Of a stretch of 64,000 bases of DNA, positions 32,006-40,268 are shown piece by piece (position 1 is the stretch's first letter; each line of letters begins with the position of its first letter). The position numbers and the translations under genes are program-made. The stretch is from DUOX01 sp050944015 (GTDB lineage Bacteria > Bacillota > Clostridia > Oscillospirales > Oscillospiraceae), in contig JBMNQG010000004.1 of assembly GCA_050944015.1 (NCBI GenBank), positions 1 through 64,000 of the forward strand, written 5' to 3'. Under the pieces are notes generated by a model. It saw only the letters and a list, made by a program, of their open reading frames with translations. It was not told the DNA's origin and did not search any database.

Positions 32006-33439
32006 ATGGACGAACTTAAGACATTTACCGCATTGGAGCTGGCCCGGCTTATGCGTAAGGGCCGGCTCTCGCCGGTGGAACTTGCCCGCGCTTCGTTGGA
32101 CGCTATCGAAAAGGAAAACCGGGAAATAAACGCCGTAATCACCGTTTCCGAAGAGCGGGCGCTGGAACAGGCCAGACGCGTTGAAAGGCGGCTCCTGGAG
32201 GGGCAGGAGGTATCGCCCCTGGCGGGAGTGCCAATTTTAATAAAGGACAATATTATGGTGGAAGGCGTCAGGATGACCTGCGCCTCCCGGATGCTGGAAA
32301 ACTATGTCGCCCCCTATGACGCCAGCGTAATCGAGAAGCTGGAGGAAGCGGGGCTTGTCATAGTCGGCAAGGCCAACATGGACGAGTTTGCCATGGGCAG
32401 CACCGGAAAAACCTCCATTTTCGGACCCGCCCTGCTGCCCGGCAATAAAGATTACTGCGCCGGCGGGTCTTCCTCCGGAAGCGCGGCGGCCGTTGCCGCG
32501 GGAATGGTGCCCCTGTCCCTGGGCAGCGATACCGGCGGTTCCGTCCTGGTGCCCGCCTCCTACTGCGGGATATGGGGAATAAAGCCCACCTACGGGGCGG
32601 TATCCCGCTACGGCATGGTGGCCCACGCCTCTTCCCTCGAGCAAATCGGACCCATGGCCGAAAACGGGGCGGATCTGGCCGCCCTTCTGGAGCTGAGCGC
32701 CGGCGCCGACTGGCGGGACCCCACCAGCGTCGGGCTGCCCGCTCCCGGTCAGGACCGGGAGCCTCCCCTGATTAACGGGCTGAAAATTGCGGTGCCTCGG
32801 GAACTGGCCGGGGGCTGCGCTTCCGGTGTGGAAAATGTGTTTTGGGCATGTGTGGAAAAGCTGAAAGCCCTGGGCGCCCGGGTGGATGCGGTGTCCGTGC
32901 CGGAGCTAAGCTACAGCCTGGCGGCATATAACGTCATCTCAACCGCCGAGGCCAGCTCGAATTTGAGCCGTTTTGACGGCATCCGTTTCGGCCTGCCCGG
33001 CAGGGGTAAAAATTTTGAAGAGCGGATAAGATACAGCAGGGGGCAGGGCTTCGGACTGGAGGTCAAGCGCCGCATACTCCTAGGAACATACGTGCTGGGG
33101 GAAGAGCAGTACGAGTCGAAATTCCTCAGGGCCCGCGCCGCCGCAAGCCGGATTAAAGGGGCCCTGGAAGCACTGCTGTCCGAATATCCCCTGATTTTGT
33201 GCCCCATCACGAAGTCTACGGCCCCTCTCCTGAAAGAGGATTTGGAAACCAAAAAGGAAGTCTGCACACTTGACAGCAATACGGCTGCGGCAAATCTGGC
33301 GGGGCTGCCCGCCGTGAGCTTTCCTTTCGGCGCCGACGAGAAGGGCCTGCCGGTGGGACTGCACCTTATGGGCGGGGCCTTCCGGGATCGTTTTATCATT
33401 GCGGCGGCGGAGGCGATTTGTCGAGAGGTGAATCTATGA
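32006..33439 (+). CDS. gatA: Glutamyl/aspartyl-tRNA amidotransferase subunit A
   Basis: 477-aa amidase that releases ammonia from glutamine for GatB. The Ser-cisSer-Lys triad is visible: Lys in PILIKDNIMVEG, and the serines in GGSSSGSAAA and GSDTGGS. Downstream IKPTYGAVSRYGMVAHASSLEQIGP is canonical. Odd point: the amidase motif GSDTGGSIRQPA here reads GSDTGGSVLVPAS, losing a nearly invariant Arg. An AGGAGG abuts the ATG with no spacing; AAAGGA 12 nt upstream may be the working ribosome site. Overlaps gatB by 4 nt. Confidence 0.94.
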   Translation: MDELKTFTALELARLMRKGRLSPVELARASLDAIEKENREINAVITVSEERALEQARRVERRLLEGQEVSPLAGVPILIKDNIMVEGVRMTCASRMLENYVAPYDASVIEKLEEAGLVIVGKANMDEFAMGSTGKTSIFGPALLPGNKDYCAGGSSSGSAAAVAAGMVPLSLGSDTGGSVLVPASYCGIWGIKPTYGAVSRYGMVAHASSLEQIGPMAENGADLAALLELSAGADWRDPTSVGLPAPGQDREPPLINGLKIAVPRELAGGCASGVENVFWACVEKLKALGARVDAVSVPELSYSLAAYNVISTAEASSNLSRFDGIRFGLPGRGKNFEERIRYSRGQGFGLEVKRRILLGTYVLGEEQYESKFLRARAAASRIKGALEALLSEYPLILCPITKSTAPLLKEDLETKKEVCTLDSNTAAANLAGLPAVSFPFGADEKGLPVGLHLMGGAFRDRFIIAAAEAICREVNL

Positions 33440-34860
33440 ATTGGGAGACGAATATTGGTCTTGAGGTGCATGTGGAGCTGAATACGGCCAGCAAAATTTT
33501 CTGCGCCTGCTCCACGGCTTTCGGGGCGCAGCCCAACAGCCTGTGCTGTCCGGTTTGTACCGGACAGCCGGGGGCTCTGCCTGCTTTCAATAAAAAAGTA
33601 CTGGAATACGCCGTCCGCACTGGCCTCGCCCTGGGCTGCCAGATTGCAGACATAACTTTTTTTGACCGGAAAAACTATTTTTACCCGGACCTGCCCCGGG
33701 GATACCAGATAAGCCAGCTGCATGCCACCGTCTGCAGGGGCGGGGGGCTGGAGATAGACGGGGCTGACGGTCCGAGGGTAATTCCAATAATCGAGCTCCA
33801 TATGGAGGACGACGCGGGCAAGCTGGTGTACGGGGAAGACGGGGAGCTTTTTATTGACTATAACCGCTGCGGCGTGCCCCTGCTGGAAATCGTCACCGCC
33901 CCGGAACTGCACAGCGACAGAGAGGCCTCCGACTTCCTGGAGGAGCTCATAGGCGTCCTGAGGGCCATCGGCGTGTCCGACTGCCGCATGCAGGAGGGCT
34001 CCATGCGGGTGGATATCAACCTTTCCGTGCGCCGGAAGGGTGAAAAACTTGGCGTTCGGACGGAAATGAAAAATCTCAGCTCCCTCCGCTCAGTCCGGCA
34101 GGCCATAAGGTACGAGTCCAAAAGGCAGATGGAAATACTGGAGTCGGGGGGGAGAGTCGTAAACGAGACCCGGCGCTGGGACGAGGACCAGGGGGTGAGC
34201 CTTTCCATGCGGGCAAAGGAGGAAAGGGTGGACTACCGGTACTTCCCTGAACCGGACCTGCCTCCGGTGAAAATAAGCAGTGAGCTGATTGAGGCTCAAA
34301 GGGGCCTGATTCCGGAACTGCCGCGGGCAAAGCGCGTCCGTTACATGCGGGACTTCGGGCTCCCGGAGCAGGACTGCCGGACCCTGACTTCGGATATTTC
34401 CGTGGCTCGGGCCTTTGAAGAGACTGTTTCCCTGGGCATCCCGCCACGGGAGGCCGCCAAGTGGATATGCGGCGATTATCTCCGCCTGATGAAGGAGGGG
34501 GGCGAAAGGCCCTGCCGAATGACCGCCGAAAAGCTGGCCGGAATAATCACCATGGTTTCCGAAGGCAGGCTCACAAGGGCAAACGGCCGGCAGGTGCTGG
34601 AGGCGCTGTTTTTTGCTGAGGGCGACCCGGGCAAATACGCGGAGAAAAAGGGGCTCCTCAGGATAGATGACAGACAGGCGGTGGAAAAGGCGGCCAGGGA
34701 GGTAATAAAAAAATTCCCCGCGCAGGTTGAGGAATACAGGGCCGGGAAAGCAAAGATACTGGATTTTTTAATGGGACAGGCCATGCGCACGCTTGAGGGC
34801 AGGGGAGAACCGTCCCTAGTTATCGACGTAATAAAAAACTTTATTTTGCGGGACCAGTGA
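33436..34860 (+). CDS. gatB: Glutamyl/aspartyl-tRNA amidotransferase subunit B
   Basis: 474-aa subunit that phosphorylates and amidates the misacylated tRNA. The ATG at 33436 (MNWETNIGLEVHVELN) overlaps the gatA stop and has GAGAGGTG upstream. The zinc site is CAC...CCPVC near residues 20-40. The kinase core and C-terminal YqeY-like tail domain (QVEEYRAGKAKILDFLMGQAM) are intact. Third gene of gatCAB. Confidence 0.96.
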   Translation: MNWETNIGLEVHVELNTASKIFCACSTAFGAQPNSLCCPVCTGQPGALPAFNKKVLEYAVRTGLALGCQIADITFFDRKNYFYPDLPRGYQISQLHATVCRGGGLEIDGADGPRVIPIIELHMEDDAGKLVYGEDGELFIDYNRCGVPLLEIVTAPELHSDREASDFLEELIGVLRAIGVSDCRMQEGSMRVDINLSVRRKGEKLGVRTEMKNLSSLRSVRQAIRYESKRQMEILESGGRVVNETRRWDEDQGVSLSMRAKEERVDYRYFPEPDLPPVKISSELIEAQRGLIPELPRAKRVRYMRDFGLPEQDCRTLTSDISVARAFEETVSLGIPPREAAKWICGDYLRLMKEGGERPCRMTAEKLAGIITMVSEGRLTRANGRQVLEALFFAEGDPGKYAEKKGLLRIDDRQAVEKAAREVIKKFPAQVEEYRAGKAKILDFLMGQAMRTLEGRGEPSLVIDVIKNFILRDQ

Positions 34861-34898
34861 TGCATATAATCATAATGACCGATTAAAGTACTTTTATC

Positions 34899-34927
34899 TT
34901 GTCAATTTAGGGCAGTTATGTTATAAT
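34899..34927 (+). promoter_or_regulatory. Promoter of the 160-aa membrane protein gene
   Basis: TTGTCA (34899-34904) and a perfect TATAAT (34922-34927) are 17 bp apart, downstream of gatB. Confidence 0.8.
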
Positions 34928-34959
34928 TTTCTAGAATTGAAGATAAAAGGGGTTAGCTT

Positions 34960-35442
34960 ATGAAATTTTTTGATAAAAAATTCAAGGTGGCTTTGTTAAC
35001 TTTTATTTTGATGGTTCTTGTCATGTTTGAGTTTGCCGTTCTGGACGGCTATTATTATACTAATGCCACGGAGACCGGCTTGACTAAAACGATAAAGAAC
35101 CTTAAAAAAGACCTGGGCTATAATTTCGTAACAATGTCGTTTGTTGTTTATATTTTGAGTGTGGCATATTCCGGCTTTCTTGGCTTTAGGAAAAACTGGG
35201 CGGGTTTGGTTGCGCTTCTGCTGGCTGCCGCGTTCCCCTTTATCGGTCTGTTTGTGGGATTTAAATTCTTTTACGGCTGGGGCACATCCCATCTCCTGCC
35301 CATGCTTACGGTTTTAAAGCTGCACACCGCCTCCCGCGGCGTACAACTGCTGATATTCGCCATAGTTTTCATTATTTACGCGGCCATTTGGTTCATATTC
35401 CGCTACGTCAGGAAAAAATATGACGAGAAAAATCCCTGGTAA
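34960..35442 (+). CDS. Hypothetical membrane protein (four segments)
   Basis: 160 aa, ATG preceded by AAAAGGGG. Hydrophobic segments lie near residues 10-30, 57-75, 82-104 and 125-150. A Lys-rich loop (TKTIKNLKKDLGYN) follows the first, and the C-terminus is charged (RYVRKKYDEKNPW). Codon use is more AT-rich than in gatCAB. It has its own promoter and terminator. I recognise no family. Confidence 0.75.
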   Translation: MKFFDKKFKVALLTFILMVLVMFEFAVLDGYYYTNATETGLTKTIKNLKKDLGYNFVTMSFVVYILSVAYSGFLGFRKNWAGLVALLLAAAFPFIGLFVGFKFFYGWGTSHLLPMLTVLKLHTASRGVQLLIFAIVFIIYAAIWFIFRYVRKKYDEKNPW

Positions 35443-35460
35443 AAAGTACATAAAAAACCT

Positions 35461-35497
35461 AAAACACCTGCCATTTAAGCAGGTGTTTTGTTTTTTT
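35461..35497 (+). terminator. Terminator of the 160-aa membrane protein gene
   Basis: AAAACACCTGC/GCAGGTGTTTT, 11-bp stem with a 7-nt loop, then GTTTTTTTG. On the other strand it stands close to the end of the leftward Nudix gene. Confidence 0.88.
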
Positions 35498-35507
35498 GAT
35501 AGTATTT

Positions 35508-36104
35508 TTAATCCAGGTGTTCCAGCACTATTTGGGACCAGGTCTCCATTTCCGGGGCCATCTGCGGCAGCATGTCCATGTCCGCCCATTCCCCCGTCAG
35601 TTTTTCGGTTTCCCTGACTTCTACGTCGCCGTTGGTTTCAAGTATGTAGTACAGCCCCAGGTGGACGCTGCCGACACCGTTGGTGTCGTCGTTTATGAGC
35701 CCTTTAAAACGCAGGTTTATTGAGCCGTGGAGGGCCACTTCTTCATTCAGTTCCCGCATGAGGCCGTTCATGAGCGCATCTTCGCCGCCGTCAGCCTGGC
35801 AGTTGATGTGTCCGCCAACACCCAGGGACAGCAGACCGTGAAGGCGGGACTCACCCCCTTTTTTAAGGCGGCGGAGCAAATAGGCCTGCTCCCCCCAGCG
35901 AATCACTACATAGGGGATAATCTGCTTGTATGCTGGGTCCTCCTCGGCTTCCGGCCGGGGCAAAAACTCGTGGTATTGGGAAATAATACTCAAAACTTTA
36001 TCGGTATTGTCAGTTATAAGTCCTTTTTCAGCCAAATACGGGGACAGGTGCTCGGTTTTTACCACCAGCACCATTTCTGTCGTTTTCGTTTTACTCAAAG
36101 CCAA
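35508..36104 (-). CDS. Nudix hydrolase
   Basis: About 198 aa. The Nudix box GGHINCQADGGEDALM NGLMRELNEEV (written as two parts) matches Gx5Ex7REUxEExGU. It is a longer type with an N-terminal domain (TEMVLVVKTEHLSPYL...), like phosphoesterases annotated as NUDIX proteins of about 200 aa in Clostridia. No standard ATG fits: I chose TTG 36104 with GGAGG 6 nt upstream; TTG 36098 or ATG 36137 are alternatives. Substrate unknown. A TATAAT at 36189-36184 on the minus strand may be its -10. Confidence 0.82.
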   Translation of the reverse strand: MALSKTKTTEMVLVVKTEHLSPYLAEKGLITDNTDKVLSIISQYHEFLPRPEAEEDPAYKQIIPYVVIRWGEQAYLLRRLKKGGESRLHGLLSLGVGGHINCQADGGEDALMNGLMRELNEEVALHGSINLRFKGLINDDTNGVGSVHLGLYYILETNGDVEVRETEKLTGEWADMDMLPQMAPEMETWSQIVLEHLD

Positions 36105-36267
36105 TCCAAGCCTCCGTTTTACTCTTTTGTGCCTCATATTATGAAACAGACTGCGATTAAAACATAATTGCCGCTGCGGGACTATTATATCATTTTATCC
36201 GCTCTTTTTCATCTAAAATATATAAATTCGGCAACTTTTTGCTTAAAGAAGTTAGTTTCCTTTTAGC

Positions 36268-36296
36268 TTGCGCGGGCCTTCCCCGTATGGTAATAT
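36268..36296 (+). promoter_or_regulatory. Promoter of the DUF1015 gene
   Basis: TTGCGC (36268-36273) and TAATAT (36291-36296) with a 17-bp spacer, about 50 nt before the ATG. Confidence 0.5.
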
Positions 36297-36348
36297 TATC
36301 AAAGCGCCTTTTAAGAGACATAAATTTGCGAGACTAAGGAGCGTTCCA

Positions 36349-37620
36349 ATGACAGAGAGAGTTTTCCTGCCCGGCGATATAATGCTGCCCAAGGGGGCGG
36401 ATTTGGAACTGTGGAGCGTCATTGCCTGCGATCAATTCACCTCGGAGCCCGAATACTGGGAGGCTGTGGAGGCCAGGGTGGGGGATGCTCCCTCGACTTT
36501 GCGCCTAATGCTGCCCGAGGCATATTTAGGATTTCGGGATACCCAGGCAGAAATGAAAAAGATTGAAGCCACAATGGAGGAATACCTGAGCAGAGGTATA
36601 TTCCAGACGATTTGCAACTCATACATTTACACGGAGCGGCAGCTTTCCGATGGGAATACCCGCCGGGGGCTTCTGGGGATTTTGGACCTGGAGCAGTACG
36701 ATTACAGGGAAAATGCCTGCTGCCTTGTGCATCCGACGGAAGGGATTGTTGAAGACCGGCTCCCGCCCCGGATAGAAGTAAGAAAAAAGGCCCGGTTGGA
36801 GATGCCCCATATTGTGGTTTTTATCGACGACCCTGACTGTTCTGTAATTGACCCCATAGTTTACTCTCTCGAGTCCCCGGAGCTGTTGTATGACTTCGAC
36901 CTCATGGACGGGGGCGGCCACATTATGGGCTGGTATGTCGGTGGCCAAAAGGCTCTGGACGTGGAGAAGGCGTTGCAGAGACTCGCCGACCCCCGGGTGC
37001 TGAAGGAAAAATATCATATGTCGGATGATAAGCCCCCGGTGGTCTTTGCGGTAGGGGACGGCAACCACAGCCTGGCTGCGGCAAAACTGTACTGGGAAGG
37101 CCTGAAGAGCACTCTTACCGATGAAGATAAGGAAAATCACCCCGCCCGGTACAGCATGGTGGAGCTTGTGAACATCCACGACAGCTCCGTAAACTTTGAG
37201 CCGATTCACAGGGTTATTTTTGGCACGGACTCAGGCCGCTTTATGGAAGAGGCACGAAAATTCTGGGCCAAGGCGGGAGAAAAAGGGGAGAGGAGCCACA
37301 GTATAAGTCTGGCGGCCGACTCCGAAACCGGGGACATAGAGGCGTCCTTTTCCACAATTGGCGAGCTTATTGAAGCCGCCGATAGATTCTGCGGAGATTA
37401 TATTTCCGCCTTTGGCGGCAGGCTGGACTATATACACGGGGATGAAACGGCCCTTTCCATGGCTTTGCGCCCCGGCTGTGCCGGCATGCTGCTTCCCAGA
37501 ATGGACAAGAAGGAGCTGTTCCCCAGTATTATAAAAAACGGCGCCTTCCCCAGAAAAAGCTTTTCCATAGGCCATGCCCGGGATAAGAGATATTATCTTG
37601 AGTGCAGATTGATTAAGTGA
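36349..37620 (+). CDS. DUF1015 family protein
   Basis: 423 aa, ATG 36349 with AAGGAG 8 nt upstream. The family motifs are clear: IACDQFTSEPEYWEAVE, FAVGDGNHSLAAAKLYWE and the C-terminal LFPSIIKNGAFPRKSFSIGHA. DUF1015 proteins are cytosolic, widespread in Firmicutes, and of uncertain function, sometimes linked to serine or D-amino acid metabolism genes. No such neighbours occur here. Confidence 0.9.
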   Translation: MTERVFLPGDIMLPKGADLELWSVIACDQFTSEPEYWEAVEARVGDAPSTLRLMLPEAYLGFRDTQAEMKKIEATMEEYLSRGIFQTICNSYIYTERQLSDGNTRRGLLGILDLEQYDYRENACCLVHPTEGIVEDRLPPRIEVRKKARLEMPHIVVFIDDPDCSVIDPIVYSLESPELLYDFDLMDGGGHIMGWYVGGQKALDVEKALQRLADPRVLKEKYHMSDDKPPVVFAVGDGNHSLAAAKLYWEGLKSTLTDEDKENHPARYSMVELVNIHDSSVNFEPIHRVIFGTDSGRFMEEARKFWAKAGEKGERSHSISLAADSETGDIEASFSTIGELIEAADRFCGDYISAFGGRLDYIHGDETALSMALRPGCAGMLLPRMDKKELFPSIIKNGAFPRKSFSIGHARDKRYYLECRLIK

Positions 37621-37626
37621 ATATAG

Positions 37627-37663
37627 CCAGGGCCGGCTGAAAGCCGGCCCTGGAAATTTTTTG
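37627..37663 (+). terminator. Terminator of the DUF1015 gene
   Basis: A perfect 12-bp GC-rich stem (CCAGGGCCGGCT with its complement), 3-nt loop, then AAATTTTTTG, 6 nt after the stop codon. Nearly the same hairpin recurs at 38142-38165 across the VOC gene. Confidence 0.85.
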
Positions 37664-37672
37664 TGTAGCAAA

Positions 37673-38044
37673 CTAATTTTTTGAAGGCACTATTTCCAGC
37701 CAGTAACCGTCCGGGTCAGTAATGAAATAGATTCCCATTTCAGGATTTTCCATTTCAATGCAGCCCATCTTCTCATGGTGGGCGTGAGCCGCCTCATAAT
37801 CCTCCGTCACAAAAGCCAAATGGAATTCGCAGTCACCCAGGTCATACGGCCTGTCGTACTGTTTCATCCAAGTAAGCTCTAGCCTGAATTGGCTCTCATC
37901 ATTTCCAAGGTAGCAGATTTCCCAACTGCCGTCTTCGGCTTTTTTACGGCTCAGTACGTCCAACCCCAGCGCTTCCGTATAAAACTTTATCGAACGCTCC
38001 AAGTCAAACACATTAAAATTCTGGTGATCCATTTTGAATTTCAT
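37673..38044 (-). CDS. VOC family protein (lactoylglutathione lyase-like)
   Basis: 123 aa with the paired beta-alpha-beta-beta-beta modules of the glyoxalase fold. Likely metal ligands: His7 in MDHQNFNVFD, Glu in RLELTW, His in CEFHLAFV and Glu in GYWLEIVPS. This matches glyoxalase I-type enzymes, though stand-alone VOC proteins have varied substrates. GGAGGT precedes the ATG. Confidence 0.88.
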   Translation of the reverse strand: MKFKMDHQNFNVFDLERSIKFYTEALGLDVLSRKKAEDGSWEICYLGNDESQFRLELTWMKQYDRPYDLGDCEFHLAFVTEDYEAAHAHHEKMGCIEMENPEMGIYFITDPDGYWLEIVPSKN

Positions 38045-38141
38045 GCATTTATACCTCCGTTTGTAAGTTTAAAACATAATAGCATACAAAGCTGTAGGAT
38101 GATAGTATCAACCTGACATCAAAAAATAAAAATGAAAATCG

Positions 38142-38172
38142 CAGGGCCGGCAAGAGCCGGCCCTGTTTTGTT
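38142..38172. terminator. Terminator downstream of ABC exporter operon
   Basis: CAGGGCCGGC/GCCGGCCCTG, 10-bp stem with a 4-nt loop. The plus strand continues TTTTGTTTG; the minus strand continues CGATTTTCATTTTT. It can end the leftward ABC operon. Its core matches the hairpin at 37627. Confidence 0.7.
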
Positions 38173-38228
38173 TGTCTGGACAGGTGGCTAGGAATGGCCT
38201 CCCTTCATGGATATAACTATAAAAATGC

Positions 38229-40268
38229 CTAATCCAATTGATGCTGGCCCGTGTAAAGCATATAATACCTGCCCTTGTTTGCAAGCAGCTCTTCATGGCT
38301 GCCTTTTTCAATAATCTCCCCGTGCTCGACAACGGCGATTACTTTGGAATTTCGGACGGTAGAGAGGCGGTGTGCGATGACAAAGACAGTTTTGCCTTCC
38401 ATCAAAGCGTCCATGCCCCGCTCGATAAGTTTTTCCGTGCGGGTGTCGATGGAGCTGGTAGCCTCGTCCAGTATCATTACCGGGTGCTTTGCCACCGCCG
38501 TGCGGGCTATGGCCAGAAGCTGGCGCTGGCCCTGGGATAGGTTTTGGCCGTTACCCGTAATCATGGTTTGATAACCGTCGGGAAGCCTACTGATAAAACC
38601 GTGGGCGTTGGCGCTTTTGGCGGCCTCAATGCATTCCTCGTCCGTAGCGTCCAGCTTGCCGTAGCGGATGTTGTCCATGACGGTGCCCGTGAAAAGGTTT
38701 GTATCCTGCAACACAATGCCCAGGCTACGCCGCAGGGATTTTTTCTCAATGTCCCGAATGTCAATGCCGTCGAAGGTAATCCGGCCGTCCTCAATTTCGT
38801 AAAACCGGTTAATAAGGTTTGTGATGGTAGTTTTTCCGGCTCCGGTGGAGCCTACGAAGGCTATCTTCTGACCGGGCTTGGCGTATACCGAAATTCCTTT
38901 CAGAACAGGCTCTCCCGGAACATAACTGAAGTAAACTTCCTTAAAGCGTACGTCGCCCTTGACCTCCCTATATTCATAGCTGCCATCCTCTTTGGGGATT
39001 TTCCATGCCCAGAAGCCGGTGCGGCGGCCGTCTGCGGTCTCCGTAAGCTTGCCCTCGGGGGAGCGCTCCACCGTCACAAGGGAGACCCTGCCCTCGTCGA
39101 TTTCGGGAGCAGCGTCCATGGTCGCAAAGATGCGCTCGGCACCGGCAATGGCGGACAGCACGTTCACCAGCTGGTTGGACATCATGTTTATGGGCATTGA
39201 TATATTCTTCGTATAGTTGAGATAAACACCCAGGGAGCCTATTGTGAAACTGCTGCTGCTTATCACCCATATGCCCCCCACCACGGCGATGACCGCGTAG
39301 CAGATATTCATCACCGCCGCCAGAACCGGCATTACTATCTGACCCAGGAAGTTTGCCAGTATGGCATTTTCACGGTAATCGTCGTTCAGCTTGGCAAACT
39401 CCTCCTTGCTTCGGGTTTCGTAGGTGAAGGCTTTTACCACCTTGAGGCCGTCTATCATTTCCTCAATGTAACCGTTAAGCCGGCCCAGGGCAGCCTGCTG
39501 CTTTTTGAACATGACCTTACTGAGGCCTCCCACCTTCTGCACTATGAGAAGGGAAAGGAAGATGACCACAAGGGTAATGATGAACATCTTCCAACTGATT
39601 TTTATCATCAGGATTATGGTGCCCGTAAAGGTTATTATTCCAGAGATAAACTGGATAAGGCCCTGGTCCAGCATCATCTGGACCTGTTCCGCGTCGTTGG
39701 TGAAGCGGCTCATAAGCTCGCCGTGGGAATGGGCGTCGAAAAAGCTGAGGGGCAAGTCCTGGAGCTTTGAAAAGAGATCCGCGCGTATGCGGTTTATCGC
39801 CGACTGGGCCAGGCGCACCATAATCTGTCCCTGGGACAGTGTGGCCAGGACGCCCACCAGATATATGCCGGCCAGAATCATAAGCTGCCTCGCAAGGCCG
39901 GAAAAGTCCTTTTCCACGGCGGTGATATTGGGAACTATGTAATCGTCAATAAGGGGCTTCAGGTAATATGACGCCGCCAGATTGCAGCCTGTGGACAACA
40001 GAAGAAGAATTAATATGCCTACCAGGTATACTTTTTTCTGAACCGCATAGCCCAAAATACGCAGGAGAGTGCCCTTGGCGTCCTTAGGCTTGCGGAAGTC
40101 CCTGCCGCCGCCGGGGCCGCGAACCCTGGGCATGTCCTTATATATTTTATCGTCGTCGGGGACGGTGTCCTCCATCTGTGCCTTAATCTGCTGAAAGATA
40201 TTGGGCCGTTTCTTCGCTTCCTGTTGGACATTGGAGTTCCTGTTATTATTCTTAATATCTTTATGCAT
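38229..40268 (-). CDS. ABC exporter, permease-ATPase fusion (subunit 2)
   Basis: 679 aa: about 70 cytosolic residues, six membrane helices, then an ATPase domain. Walker A is GSTGAGKTTI, signature LSQGQRQLL, Walker B VMILDEATSSID, switch His in IAHRLST. A Trp-rich insert (TGFWAWKIPKEDG) precedes the ATPase core. Its signature (LSQGQ) differs from the partner's (VSGGQ), as in heterodimeric exporters such as BmrCD or TM287/288. The start overlaps the partner's end by 8 nt. Confidence 0.94.
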   Translation of the reverse strand: MHKDIKNNNRNSNVQQEAKKRPNIFQQIKAQMEDTVPDDDKIYKDMPRVRGPGGGRDFRKPKDAKGTLLRILGYAVQKKVYLVGILILLLLSTGCNLAASYYLKPLIDDYIVPNITAVEKDFSGLARQLMILAGIYLVGVLATLSQGQIMVRLAQSAINRIRADLFSKLQDLPLSFFDAHSHGELMSRFTNDAEQVQMMLDQGLIQFISGIITFTGTIILMIKISWKMFIITLVVIFLSLLIVQKVGGLSKVMFKKQQAALGRLNGYIEEMIDGLKVVKAFTYETRSKEEFAKLNDDYRENAILANFLGQIVMPVLAAVMNICYAVIAVVGGIWVISSSSFTIGSLGVYLNYTKNISMPINMMSNQLVNVLSAIAGAERIFATMDAAPEIDEGRVSLVTVERSPEGKLTETADGRRTGFWAWKIPKEDGSYEYREVKGDVRFKEVYFSYVPGEPVLKGISVYAKPGQKIAFVGSTGAGKTTITNLINRFYEIEDGRITFDGIDIRDIEKKSLRRSLGIVLQDTNLFTGTVMDNIRYGKLDATDEECIEAAKSANAHGFISRLPDGYQTMITGNGQNLSQGQRQLLAIARTAVAKHPVMILDEATSSIDTRTEKLIERGMDALMEGKTVFVIAHRLSTVRNSKVIAVVEHGEIIEKGSHEELLANKGRYYMLYTGQHQLD

